From NCBI GenBank assembly GCA_005503055.1, contig SCOX01000004.1, positions 124,001-188,000 on the forward strand: a stretch of DNA of 64,000 bases. Direction: 5' to 3'. The stretch comes from Lysobacteraceae bacterium P. Lineage in GTDB: Bacteria; Pseudomonadota; Gammaproteobacteria; Xanthomonadales; Xanthomonadaceae. Of this stretch, positions 39,043 to 48,700 are shown piece by piece. Every line of letters starts with the position of its first letter. The first letter of the stretch is position 1. A program made the position numbers and the translations under genes. A model generated the notes under the pieces. It searched no databases. It was not told where the DNA came from and was given only the letters and a program-made list of their open reading frames with translations.

Positions 39043-39135
39043 GGAGACTTGCCCGAGTGGCCGAAGGGGCTCCCCTGCTAAGGGAGTATGGGGTCAAAAG
39101 CTCCATCGAGGGTTCGAATCCCTCAGTCTCCGCCA
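39043..39135 (+). tRNA. tRNA-Ser (anticodon GCT)
   Basis: A 93-nt class II tRNA. Acceptor GGAGACT/AGTCTCC, anticodon loop CTGCTAA (GCT, reads AGC/AGU), a long variable arm typical of tRNA-Ser, T arm GGGTTCGAATCCC, discriminator G and encoded CCA. Its position after csrA is conserved in gammaproteobacteria. Confidence 0.95.
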
Positions 39136-39331
39136 GTTCCATCGACCGGCAGGATTGAAGGCATGCATCTGCATGCTTGCGAAGCGAAGCGATACATCGC
39201 GACGCTCGGCAATCCGAAGCGGTCGCACGTGACCCGCGCGGTCCGTGCACTGTCGAAGCCGCAGGCATCGACAGAAGTGTTCGAAAAATATTTGACGAAT
39301 CGAAAACGGTCCTTCATAATTTTTCAACTCA

Positions 39332-39408
39332 GCGCCCGTAGCTCAGCTGGATAGAGCACCAGGCTACGAACTTGGTGGTCGGGAGTTCGAATCTCTCCGG
39401 GCGCGCCA
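39332..39408 (+). tRNA. tRNA-Arg (anticodon ACG)
   Basis: A 77-nt cloverleaf. Acceptor GCGCCCG/CGGGCGC, D arm GCTCAGCTGGATAGAGC, anticodon stem CCAGG/CTTGG with loop CTACGAA (ACG; A34 presumably deaminated to inosine by TadA), T arm GAGTTCGAATCTC, discriminator G and CCA. A terminator follows 12 bp downstream. The 196 bp before it hold no gene. Confidence 0.96.
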
Positions 39409-39420
39409 TACAAGGCAGAG

Positions 39421-39454
39421 GGGCCGATGCGAAAGCATCGGCCCTTTTGTTTTG
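39421..39454 (+). terminator. Intrinsic terminator after tRNA-Arg
   Basis: A perfect 10-bp stem GGGCCGATGC/GCATCGGCCC with a GAAA tetraloop, followed by TTTTGTTTTG. It closes the csrA-tRNA unit. Confidence 0.93.
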
Positions 39455-39495
39455 TTCGAGATCCGGAGCGCGACGCTGCGAATCGCCCGCAGCGC

Positions 39496-40572
39496 TCAAC
39501 CGACAGTCGCTTCCGCGTTCGCCGCAGCGGACATGGTCTCGCGCCCGCCAGCATGCGAATCGCCGTAGTACTGGCGATACCACGCAACGAACTTCGCCAC
39601 ACCTTCTTCCACGCCCACGCCCGGTGCGTAACCCATGTCGCGCGCAAGGTCCGTGCAATCGGCTTCAGTCGCCGGGACGTCGCCGGCCTGGAGGGGCAGC
39701 ATGCGCATCGTGGCTTTACGGCCCAGGCACTGCTCCAGCACTTCGATGTAGCGCAGCAGTTCGACGCTTTCGCCGCTGCCGATGTTGTAGAGCCGGTATG
39801 GCGCGACGCCGCTGCTTGCAGGATCGGGCGATGCGCCGTTCCACGCACCGTCGATGCCCGGCACGCGGTCGAGCGCATGCACCACGCCGGCGACGATGTC
39901 GTCGATGTAGGTGAAGCTGCGCTTGTGACGCCCGTGGTTGAACACCGGAATCGGTTCTCCCGCGAGGATCGCGCGGGTGAACAGGAACAGCGCCATGTCC
40001 GGCCGTCCCCACGGTCCGTACACGGTGAAGAATCGAAGGCCCGTGCACGGCAATCCGTACAGGTGTGCGTAGCTGTGCGCCATCGCTTCGTTGGCTTTCT
40101 TGGTCGCCGCGTAGAGCGTGAGCGGATGTTCGGTGGGTTGGTGCTCGGAGAACGGCATCGCGGTGTTCGCGCCATACACCGAACTGGTCGACGCGTAGAC
40201 GAGGTGGTCGACGCCGTGGCGCCTGCAACCTTCGATCACATGCAGGAAACCGGTGACGTTGCTGGCCACGTACACATGCGGATTCTCCGCCGCGTAGCGC
40301 ACGCCCGCCTGCGCGGCCAGGTGCACCACGCGATCGGGCCTGTGTTCGCCAAAGAGGGCTTCGACCGCCGCGCGGTCGGCAAGATCGCCATGCACGTGCG
40401 TATACGCCGGATGGTCGGCGAACCGTGCCAGCCGTGCGCGCTTGAGGCCGACATCGTAGTAATCGTTGAGATTGTCGAACCCGACCACGTCGTCGCCGCG
40501 CGCGAGCAGCGCCTGCGCGACGTGCGATCCGATGAATCCGGCCGTGCCGGTAACCAGAACCTTCCTGCTCAC
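39496..40572 (-). CDS. UDP-glucuronate 4-epimerase-like NAD-dependent epimerase
   Basis: A 358-residue short-chain dehydrogenase/reductase. NAD site [20 protein letters not shown], the marker [16 protein letters not shown] of CapI/LspL-type UDP-glucuronate epimerases, and the catalytic YxxxK with an upstream Ser (STSSVYGAN ... YAATKKANE). It should interconvert UDP-glucuronate and UDP-galacturonate, or an amino-uronate equivalent, for surface polysaccharide. The start is GTG 40572, overlapping the stop of the dehydrogenase gene by 4 bp (GTGA). The pair is therefore translationally coupled and probably sequential in one pathway. Confidence 0.9.
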   Translation of the reverse strand: MSRKVLVTGTAGFIGSHVAQALLARGDDVVGFDNLNDYYDVGLKRARLARFADHPAYTHVHGDLADRAAVEALFGEHRPDRVVHLAAQAGVRYAAENPHVYVASNVTGFLHVIEGCRRHGVDHLVYASTSSVYGANTAMPFSEHQPTEHPLTLYAATKKANEAMAHSYAHLYGLPCTGLRFFTVYGPWGRPDMALFLFTRAILAGEPIPVFNHGRHKRSFTYIDDIVAGVVHALDRVPGIDGAWNGASPDPASSGVAPYRLYNIGSGESVELLRYIEVLEQCLGRKATMRMLPLQAGDVPATEADCTDLARDMGYAPGVGVEEGVAKFVAWYRQYYGDSHAGGRETMSAAANAEATVG

Positions 40573-41996
40573 AGGCGACCGTCCACGTCTTCGCGCGGCA
40601 GGACGTACTTGACGTCGTAGACCACCGACACCGGCTTGCCGAGCGCGCGCACGCCTTCGCCACCGAGCTGGGCGAACTGGTGATGCGCGACTGCGACGAT
40701 CACCGCGTCGTACTGGCCCTGTGCGAGCGAAGCCACCGGCGTGATGCCGTATTCGTGCGCGGCTTCGTCGGCGTGCACCCATGGGTCGTGCACGTCCACC
40801 TGCGCGTTGTAACCGCGCAGTGCATGCACGATGTCGACCACGCGCGTGTTGCGCAGATCGGGACAGTTCTCCTTGAAGGCCAGGCCGAGGATCAGGATGC
40901 GCGCCTGCACCGGGTTGATGCCCTTGCGCACCATCAACCGCACCACTTCGCTGGCGATGTAGGCACCCATGCCGTCGTTGGTGCGGCGCCCGGCGAGGAT
41001 CACGTCCGGATGGTGGCCGATCTCCTGCGCCTTGTGGGTCAGGTAGTAGGGATCGACGCCGATGCAATGGCCGCCGACCAGGCCGGGCCGGAACGGCAGG
41101 AAATTCCACTTCGTTCCCGCCGCCTGCAGCACTTCCAGCGTGTCGATGCCCAATTTGTTGAAGAGGATCGCCAGGTCGTTGATCAGCGCGATGTTGAGAT
41201 CGCGCTGGGTGTTCTCGATGACCTTCGCCGCTTCGGCGACCTTGATCGAACTGGCCTTGTGCGTTCCAGCCTCGATGATCGATCCGTACAGCGCATCGAC
41301 GAAGTCCGCCACCTGCGGCGTCGAGCCGGAGGTGATCTTGAGGATGCTCGTGAGGCGGTGTTCCTTGTCGCCCGGGTTGATGCGCTCCGGGCTGTAGCCG
41401 GCAAAGAAGTCGCGGTTGAAGACCAGGCCCGAGGCGCGCTCCAGGATCGGCACGCAGACTTCCTCGGTGCAACCGGGGTACACGGTGGATTCGTAGACGA
41501 CGACGTCGCCGCGCTTGAGCACCTTGCCCAACGCCTCACTGGCGCGCGCGAGCGGGCCGAGGTCCGGACGCTTGGCCGCGTCGATGGGCGTCGGCACGGT
41601 GACGACGTAGACGTTGCATCGTTGCAACATCTCCAGGTCGCTGCTGCAGCGCAGCTGGCGGGCGAGGGCGAGTTCGGCCGGCTCGACTTCCAGCGTGCTG
41701 TCGCGTCCTTCGCGAAGTTCCGTTACGCGCCGGGCGTTGATGTCGAAGCCGACGGTGTCGTATCGGCGGCCGAAGGCGACCGCCAGCGGCAATCCGACGT
41801 ACCCCAATCCGACCACGCCCACGCGGACCGTCTGCAGCGATGGAGGCGATGCCACGTCGCCACCGCCTTGCGCGGCCGCGTCTATGTCGCGCCGGTTCGT
41901 ATCTCGCCGGCCCGTATCCAGCCGGCCTGTATCCAGCCGGCCTGTATCCAGCATGGGCCGGAGGACCAGCCGTTCCCCGAAATCGGTCGTGTCCAT
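40569..41996 (-). CDS. UDP-GlcNAc / UDP-ManNAc 6-dehydrogenase (TviB/WecC-like)
   Basis: A 475-residue nucleotide-sugar dehydrogenase. NAD fold [17 protein letters not shown], catalytic Cys in [16 protein letters not shown], and segments [15 protein letters not shown] and [15 protein letters not shown] that resemble TviB of Vi antigen synthesis more than glucose dehydrogenases. It should oxidise C6 of a UDP-HexNAc to an amino-uronate. The first about 58 residues are not family-like and carry four 5-residue repeats (LDTGR type) encoded by 15-bp DNA repeats at 41891-41950. It is divergent from the phosphopantetheinyl transferase gene. Confidence 0.9.
   Translation of the reverse strand: MDTTDFGERLVLRPMLDTGRLDTGRLDTGRRDTNRRDIDAAAQGGGDVASPPSLQTVRVGVVGLGYVGLPLAVAFGRRYDTVGFDINARRVTELREGRDSTLEVEPAELALARQLRCSSDLEMLQRCNVYVVTVPTPIDAAKRPDLGPLARASEALGKVLKRGDVVVYESTVYPGCTEEVCVPILERASGLVFNRDFFAGYSPERINPGDKEHRLTSILKITSGSTPQVADFVDALYGSIIEAGTHKASSIKVAEAAKVIENTQRDLNIALINDLAILFNKLGIDTLEVLQAAGTKWNFLPFRPGLVGGHCIGVDPYYLTHKAQEIGHHPDVILAGRRTNDGMGAYIASEVVRLMVRKGINPVQARILILGLAFKENCPDLRNTRVVDIVHALRGYNAQVDVHDPWVHADEAAHEYGITPVASLAQGQYDAVIVAVAHHQFAQLGGEGVRALGKPVSVVYDVKYVLPREDVDGRL
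41891..41950. repeat. 15-bp tandem repeat, four units
   Basis: Four units of 15 bp (GCCGGCCTGTATCCA in the two identical copies, the others with 1-4 changes) in the 5' end of the dehydrogenase gene. They encode [20 protein letters not shown]. The unit keeps frame, so copy number can vary without breaking the gene. Confidence 0.9.
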
Positions 41997-42164
41997 TCAC
42001 TCGCTCGTTGGTTGGCTGACGACCGGCCGCATGCGGCCACGGTCGCCTTGCTGCACTTAACGCAGCGCGGCCCGCGGACAGGACGTGTCCGTCCCCGGGG
42101 CGTGGCTGCGTTCGTCTTCAGTTGAATCAGCATGTGAACCGGCAGAACCGGACAGGGGGCGAGG

Positions 42165-43007
42165 GTGGCGGTCGCATGGCGGCAGGAAGCATCGGCGTGT
42201 TCGCTGCGCGACGCGTTCGCGTATGCACCGGTGGCGCCCAGCGCCTGTGCGGTCGCCATCGTCGATCTGCGCGACTGGCGACCGTGGCTGGGCGATGCCT
42301 GGGCGTTGCTCGATCCTGCGCACCGCCAACGCGTGAGCCAGCGCCGTTTCGCCGACGATCGCGAGGCGCTGGCGTTGACCTATGCGCTGCATCGTCTGTT
42401 CGTGGCGCGGGCGCTCGACATCGCCGCGTCCACGGTCGTGATCGAACGCGATACCGAAGGCGCTCCATGGCTGCCCGGCGCGCGGCTGCACGGCGAGCCC
42501 GTGCATACCAGCCTCAGCCACGCCGATGGTGTGGCCGCGTTCGCGTTGTGCGCAGTGGGGCCAGTGGGCGTGGACATCGAAGCCACGTTCCGGGCCGCCG
42601 AGCTGCCGGGGATCGAGGCCAGCGTCTGCCATCCCGACGAGTTGCAGTCGCTGGCCGGGTTTCCGGAGCCCGCCCGCAGCCGTGCGTTGCTGGCGCTGTG
42701 GGTACGCAAGGAGGCCTTGCTGAAGGCCGAAGGGATCGGCCTTGCGCGCGAAATGCACAGCTTCCACGCCTCCTGCGGCGCGGAATTCTTCCTGGACAGG
42801 CACGCGCGGGAGCATCCCGTGCAAAGCGGGCCCGCACAGAAGCGGGCGGCGTGTAGCGTGCGCCTGGCCATGCTCGATATAGGCGAGCGATGGACCGCGG
42901 CCGTGGCGACGCCGAGCCAGGCCGCGGTCGAATGCCTGCAAATTGTTCCGAACGTCGTTGGCCATGCTGGCCGGATGCCCGGCGAGAGGTCGTTGTATCC
43001 ATCGTGA
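42165..43007 (+). CDS. Sfp-type 4'-phosphopantetheinyl transferase
   Basis: A 280-residue protein of the Sfp/EntD class that converts apo carrier proteins to holo form using CoA. Magnesium-site motifs GVDIE and WVRKEALLKAEGIG are intact, and HTSLSHADGVAAFAL matches the CoA-binding loop. It starts at GTG 42165 with a purine-rich leader. It must serve the six carrier domains encoded 3-16 kb downstream (five in the NRPS modules plus one PKS ACP). An Ala/Arg-rich stretch after residue 210 is variable in the family. Confidence 0.92.
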   Translation: MAVAWRQEASACSLRDAFAYAPVAPSACAVAIVDLRDWRPWLGDAWALLDPAHRQRVSQRRFADDREALALTYALHRLFVARALDIAASTVVIERDTEGAPWLPGARLHGEPVHTSLSHADGVAAFALCAVGPVGVDIEATFRAAELPGIEASVCHPDELQSLAGFPEPARSRALLALWVRKEALLKAEGIGLAREMHSFHASCGAEFFLDRHAREHPVQSGPAQKRAACSVRLAMLDIGERWTAAVATPSQAAVECLQIVPNVVGHAGRMPGERSLYPS

Positions 43008-43143
43008 CTGCGTCGCATGAGGGGAGCGCCGTGAACATGGCGCGCGACGCACGGCCTTGCGGCCGGGGACCCCTCGAATCCTTCGAACAGCTGTGTGACA
43101 CGCGTGCGTGCCTTGGCGCGCGCACCGCGTAGGAGTGCGGTCC

Positions 43144-44538
43144 ATGATGGTCGGCAAGGCAAGTTTGAAGAACCGGGCGCTGCTTCTGTTGTGGCTGCTC
43201 GAAGTGCTGCTGGTGATGGCGGCGGTCATGGGCGCGGCGTGGGTCCGCTTCATGAACGACCCCGAAGGCCACCAGCTTTTCTCCGAAAACCTCACCGTGC
43301 GCGCAGCGCTGGTGGCGATGTTCGTCACCACTGCGATGGCCGCGCTCGGCCTGTACCAGGTGCACGTGCGCCTGAACCGCTTCGAGTTCGCATTGCGCCT
43401 GCTGGTGTCGTTCGCTATCGGCGGCATCGGCCTGATGGTGCTGTACTACCTGGTCCCGACCGCCTACATCGGCCGCGGCGTGATCGTGATCGCGATGGTC
43501 CTGGGCCTGTTGGGCATGGCGTTGCTGCGCTTCTGCGTCATGCACGTTTTCAGCGGCGATCTGTTCCGGCGGCGCATCCTGGTGCTCGGCGCCGGCCAAA
43601 ACGCCGACCTGATCAACACCCGCATGCGGCGCGGCAGCGACCGGCGTGCGTTCACGCTGGTCGGATTCGTGCCGATCGCAGGGCAGGAAACGTGCGTACC
43701 GACTTCGCTCCATGTCGGCGCGCCCGATGGTCTGTCGGAAGTCGCGCACCGCATGCAGATCAGTGAAGTGGTGGTCGCCCCCGACGAACGCCGCGGCGGC
43801 CTGCCGATGGAGGAAATGCTGACCTGCGTGCAGCGCGGTGTCGCCATGACCGACCTGTCCACGTTCTTCGAGCGCGAAGCCGGCATCGTCACCACCAACC
43901 TGTGCGATCCGTCGTGGCTGGTGTTCTCGGGCGGTTTCGATCACTCCACGTCGCGCTGCATGAACAAGCGCCTGTTCGATGTGCTGGCCGCATCCGCGCT
44001 GCTGCTCATTGCGTGGCCGATGATGGTGCTGGTCGCGCTGCTGGTCCGCCTGGAATCCAGCGGCCCGATCCTCTACCAGCAAACGCGCATCGGCGAAGGC
44101 GGGCGGCCGTTCGAGCTGATCAAGTTCCGCAGCATGCGCACGGACGCCGAGGGCGACGGCGTGGCGCGCTGGGCGCAGCGCGGCGACGACCGCACCACGC
44201 GCGTGGGCAGGTTCATCCGCCTGACGCGACTGGACGAGCTGCCGCAGCTGTTCAACATCCTGCGCGGCGAGATGAGCATCGTCGGCCCGCGTCCGGAGCG
44301 GCCGCAATTCGTCGACATGCTCAGCCGCGAGATCCGCTACTACGCCGTTCGCCACTGCGTGAAACCCGGCCTGACCGGCTGGGCGCAGTTGAGATACCCC
44401 TACGGCGCGTCGGTGCGCGATGCCGAGGAAAAGCTCAAGTTCGACCTGTTCTACGTCAAGAATCACGGTCTGGTGTTCGACCTGATCATCCTGCTGCAGA
44501 CGGTCGAAGTGGTGCTGTTCCAGCGCGGCTCCCGATAA
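43144..44538 (+). CDS. Polyprenyl-phosphate sugar transferase (XrtA/PEP-CTERM-type EpsB)
   Basis: A 464-residue membrane enzyme. Four to five N-terminal helices, a Rossmann-like middle domain (RRRILVLGAGQNADLI), then a bacterial sugar transferase domain with KFRSMRTDAEG, LPQLFNILRGEMSIVGPRPERP and VKPGLTGWAQ. It transfers a sugar-1-phosphate to undecaprenyl phosphate, starting a lipid-linked glycan on the cytoplasmic face. The layout fits the subgroup named for exosortase A (XrtA) loci. The start ATG 43144 has AGGAG 8 nt upstream. Its neighbours supply sugars and a flippase. Confidence 0.9.
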   Translation: MMVGKASLKNRALLLLWLLEVLLVMAAVMGAAWVRFMNDPEGHQLFSENLTVRAALVAMFVTTAMAALGLYQVHVRLNRFEFALRLLVSFAIGGIGLMVLYYLVPTAYIGRGVIVIAMVLGLLGMALLRFCVMHVFSGDLFRRRILVLGAGQNADLINTRMRRGSDRRAFTLVGFVPIAGQETCVPTSLHVGAPDGLSEVAHRMQISEVVVAPDERRGGLPMEEMLTCVQRGVAMTDLSTFFEREAGIVTTNLCDPSWLVFSGGFDHSTSRCMNKRLFDVLAASALLLIAWPMMVLVALLVRLESSGPILYQQTRIGEGGRPFELIKFRSMRTDAEGDGVARWAQRGDDRTTRVGRFIRLTRLDELPQLFNILRGEMSIVGPRPERPQFVDMLSREIRYYAVRHCVKPGLTGWAQLRYPYGASVRDAEEKLKFDLFYVKNHGLVFDLIILLQTVEVVLFQRGSR

Positions 44539-44672
44539 GCGAAGCGGCATGTGGCCCGGCCAAGGCCACCGGCCGCACCCGGGAACCGCTCACGATGAGG
44601 AGCCGAAACCTGGGCGCGCATCGCCTGGCCGGACTGCGCGACGGGTGCGTGTCCCGCGCAGCCCGCCCACTC

Positions 44673-45365
44673 CTAGGGTTCCTGCGCCTGTTCCTCTTCC
44701 GGCGCCACCGGTCGTGGCGTCGGCGTCATCAGCCGGTTCGGCGGGACGCTGGCCCAGTCGACCACGTGGCCATCCTCGAAGCGTACCCACGAGGAACCGT
44801 AGTTCCACACGCCATCCTGCACGCGCTCCGGCGGGCCCTGGATGGCGACGACCGACGCTTCTTCCATGCCCAGCTCCAGCCGGGGCGCGTCCGGATCGGC
44901 GGCCTCGGCCACCGCGCCGTTCGCATCCGCGCGTGGCGCGACCTGCGCCGACTCCGACCAGTGCAGTACGACCATCACGACCACCAGCACCATCACGCTG
45001 AGGATGGCGATCTTCGGCGTCGTACTCGGCGGGGTTTCCGGGGCGTTGTTGGCGGCGGCACGCGAGGCCATCGGCGGCATGTGCGCCGGGGTTGCGGCGG
45101 CTTCCGGCGCGACTCGCGACGGCGCATGCGCGCGTTGCGAAGCGCCGGGAAGGCGCCCGTGGATGCGATGGAAACGGATCGCGCCGGAATACAGCGCGGT
45201 GAGTTCGGTCAGCTCCGGGTGCGCGTCGTTCGACGAAGGCTGGTCGAGATGGCGATCGGGATGCAATTCCGCCACGCGCACGCGGTACGCGCGCTTGAGG
45301 TCGTCCAGGCTGCAGTCCGGATGCAGGCCAAGCTGCATGTACAGAAGCGCGAAGTCCTGGCTCAT
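44673..45365 (-). CDS. Membrane-anchored J-domain protein
   Basis: A 230-residue protein. The N-terminal J domain (DFALLYMQLGLHPDCSLDDLKRAYRVRVAELHPDRH) has HPD at residues 35-37, so it can stimulate a DnaK-type ATPase. A Pro/Ala linker, one membrane helix (IAILSVMVLVVVMVVLHW) and a C-terminal domain of about 75 residues follow (SVVAIQGPPERVQDGVWNYGSSWVRFEDGHVVDW), which looks like a small beta domain on the other side of the membrane. It lies opposite to, and between, the sugar transferase and the synthetase genes. Its partner is unknown. A minus-strand TAGGAT at 45386-45391 may be its -10. Confidence 0.82.
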   Translation of the reverse strand: MSQDFALLYMQLGLHPDCSLDDLKRAYRVRVAELHPDRHLDQPSSNDAHPELTELTALYSGAIRFHRIHGRLPGASQRAHAPSRVAPEAAATPAHMPPMASRAAANNAPETPPSTTPKIAILSVMVLVVVMVVLHWSESAQVAPRADANGAVAEAADPDAPRLELGMEEASVVAIQGPPERVQDGVWNYGSSWVRFEDGHVVDWASVPPNRLMTPTPRPVAPEEEQAQEP

Positions 45366-45795
45366 GGGGCCCCCTTGTCGGCGCCATCCTAGCGCGACCG
45401 CCGCCAGCGCGCATCGCCGCCCTTGCATGGCCGTTTGCAGCCGCGTCAACCGTTTGCATCCAGGAGAGGGGCAGGGAAGAGACCGATGCCGTGCCGCATC
45501 GGCCAAGCCGCAACGTGGGGTGAGCGATGTCGTGGAGTTCCGGCAATGACCGATCGCGCAGGGGCCGCAAGCCCCGCGACGCGGCGCCGGACGCAGGGTG
45601 CGCGAAGGACGGAACGCGCGAAACCGCGACGACACACCCGCGAACGGCCGCGCAACGCAATCGCGCGCAATGACGCCGCGAACCCGCGCGACAAACCGCA
45701 ATAACGCATGACCGGCGGCCGATCGACGCCGGTTTGAACGTGATCTTTGCTGATGGCGCGTGCGCCATCGCGACATGTGGAGAAGGAGCAGGTGG
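45366..45795. other. Divergent control region of the NRPS-PKS operon
   Basis: 430 bp with no gene. It holds a direct repeat of CCGTTTGCA (45431-45439 and 45450-45458), an AGGAGAGGGG purine tract near 45462-45471, a candidate -35 TTGAAC (45734-45739) without a good -10, and an 8-bp palindrome just before the synthetase gene. The region must carry the promoters of both flanking genes. Confidence 0.6.
45752..45769. promoter_or_regulatory. Palindrome upstream of the NRPS-PKS start
   Basis: GATGGCGC-GT-GCGCCATC, perfect 8-bp arms with a 2-bp centre, ending 26 bp before the ATG and 14 bp before the AAGGAG ribosome binding site. It is either a dimeric repressor site or a leader hairpin. Confidence 0.5.
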
Positions 45796-48700
45796 ATGAG
45801 TACGCGGGCTGAAGCGGTTCGGGCGCAGGACACCCTCGGCGCGATGCCGTCCCTCGATTCTGCGTTGCTGGACGTGCTGCCACAGCACGCGGAAGGCGAC
45901 GATGGCGCCAAACAGACGCTCGCCTTCGACGCCGATGCCGGCCTTCCTTCCGCGCTCGCCGCCGCCGGCCTCGCGCCCGCGCACGCACTCGCCGCCGCGC
46001 TGGCGGCGGTGGAATCCTGGCTGTCGGGCAGCGACGAGGTGCTGGTCACGCTCGCGTCCGAGCACGGGTGGCGCCAGTCGCGCGTCACGCCGGGGCCGTA
46101 CACCGCGAACCAAATCGTCGCCGCGCTCGACGCGACCGTCGTCCAGGACGCGCAGTCCTGCGTATGGGCCGTCACCAACGAGTCCGACCCGCATGCCACC
46201 GGATTCGCCGCGTCGCAGTGGCAGCTGGACGGCGCCCGTCTGCAGGTGACCTTCCGCGCACCGCTCACGCGCGAAGCCATCGTCCTGCTCGGCGCCGCCG
46301 TCGTGCGCGGGCTTGGCGCGATCGCGTCCGCACCGACCGGTGCGCTTTCGGACATCGACCTGCTCGCGCCTTCCGATCGCACGCGCCAGCTCGACGCGTG
46401 GGCCGTCGCTCCGCCGGCGAACACGCCCTACGACACCGTGCACGCCTGCTTCGCGCAGGCGCTGGCGGCGTGGCCGGACACCGTCGCCGTCGAACACGGC
46501 GATGTCGGCATCACCTACGCACAGCTCGACGTACGCGCTGCGTCGCTCGCCACACGCTTGCGCGCGGCCGGTGTCGCGACCGGCGACATCGTCGGCGTCG
46601 CGCTGCCGCGCTCGCTCGACGCCGTGGTCGCGTTGCTTGGCGTCATCAAGGCCGGCGGCGCGTACCTTCCGCTCGATCTCGCGCTGCCCGCCGATCGACT
46701 CGGCTTCATGATCGACAACGCCAGCGTGCGCACGCTGGTCGTCGATCCGGCCATCGATGCCCCCGCATTGCCGCGCGCACCGAAGCGCGTCGACGTGCAC
46801 GGCGACGACGCGGGTTGGGAGGGTGATCCGGGTACCGATGGCGACTGCCTCGCCTACGTGCTCTTCACCTCCGGCTCCACCGGCGTGCCCAAGGGCGTGG
46901 AGATCCGCCACCGCTCGCTGGTGCGCCGGCTGCACGGCGTCGATTACGTCACCCTCGACACCCGCACGCGCATGCTGCACCAGGCGCCGCTGGGGTTCGA
47001 CATTTCGGGGCTGGAACTGTGGGGCACGCTGTTCAACGGCGGCACGATCGTGGTCCACGACGAAGTGGCGCCCACCGCTGCACGCCTGCGCGAAACCATC
47101 GCCGGCCACCGCGCCAATTCCGGGATCATGGCCGCGGCGTTGTTCAACGCCGTGGTGGACGAAGACGCGACGATCTTCGCGAACATGCGCGATCTGATCG
47201 TCGGCGGCGAAGCGCTATCCGTCGACCACATCCGCCGCATGCAGGCGATCGCGCCGGCCCTGCGCCTGCACAACGGCTACGGTCCGACCGAGTGCACGAT
47301 CATGTGCACGTCCCACGAGATCCCGCGCGACCTGACCGAAGCGACGGCCTCGATTCCCATCGGTCGTCCGTTGCAGGATGCCAGCGCCTACGTCCTCAAC
47401 CGCCGACTGCAGCCGCTGCCGGTGGGCGTGATCGGCGAGCTGTGCGTGGGTGGCGTCGGCGTTGCACGCGGTTACCTGATGCGTCCGGAACTCAACGCCG
47501 AGCGTTTCGTGCCCAACCCCTGGTGCGACGGCGACGTGCTGTACCGCACCGGCGATCAGGTGCGCTATCGCGAAGACGGGTTGATCGAGTTCGTCGGCCG
47601 CACCGACGCGCAGGTAAAGATCCGCGGCTATCGCATCGAGCTGACCGAGATCGAAACCGTGCTCGCGCGGCATCCGGCCATCGCCCAGTGCATCGTCGTG
47701 GCGCGCGCCGATTTCCCCGGCGAGAAGCGCCTGGTCGCTTACTACGTCGCCACCGGCGCCGAAGCCCACGCGCCGCAGTTGCGTGCGCATCTGGCCGCGG
47801 CGTTGCCGCCGTACATGGTCCCCACGCGTTACGTGCGCATGGACGACCTGCCGCTGACCGTCAACGCGAAGGTCGACCGTCGCGCACTGCCCGCACCGGA
47901 TCGGCGCCGTCCCGAACTCACCGTCGATCATGCGCCGCCCGCGAGCGCGCTCGAAGCCAAGCTGTGCGCGGCGTTCGGCGCGCTGCTCGATATCGAGGGC
48001 GTGGGGCGCAACGACAACTTCTTCGAACTCGGCGGCAGCTCGCTGCTGGCCGTGCGCCTGGCCGAGCAGATCCGCAGTGAAGGCTGGCAAGCCGACAGCG
48101 CCGGTCCGCGCGTGGCGGCACCGACGATCTTCCAGAACCCGACCGCGGCGACGCTCGCATTGGTGCTCGAAGGCACGCGCGCGAAGATCGCGCCCGTGCG
48201 TCGGGCGGTCGTCGATGCGCGCGAGCCCATCGCCATCATCGCCATGGCCGGGCGTTTCCCCGGTGCCGACGATGTCGAAGGCTTCTGGAACAACCTGTGC
48301 GAAGGCCGCGATTCGATCACCAAGTTCCGCATCGACGAGCTCGATCCGGCGGTGAGCGCGGGCGATCGCGCCGACCCCGGCTACGTCGCCGCGCGCGGCG
48401 TGATCGATAACGTCGAGCTGTTCGATGCCGCGTTCTTCGGCATCGGCCCGCGCGAGGCGGAGCTGATGGACCCGCAGCAGCGCATCTTCCTGGAGCTGTG
48501 CTGGGAGTGCCTGGAGCGCGGCGGGCATGCGCCGGACGGTGCCGGCACGGTTACGGGAATCTTCGCGGGCATGAACAACGCGACGTATTTCCAGCGGCAT
48601 GCCAGCGCGCATCCCGAGCTGGTGAACCGCGTTGGCGCGCTGCAGGTGATGCTCGGCAACGAGAAGGACTACATCACCACGCGCGTGGCGCACAAACTCA

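Noticed and set aside
45796-46400. Complete starter condensation domain
   Set aside because: The HHxxxDG half is missing; only C-lobe-like sequence and the C-A linker are seen.
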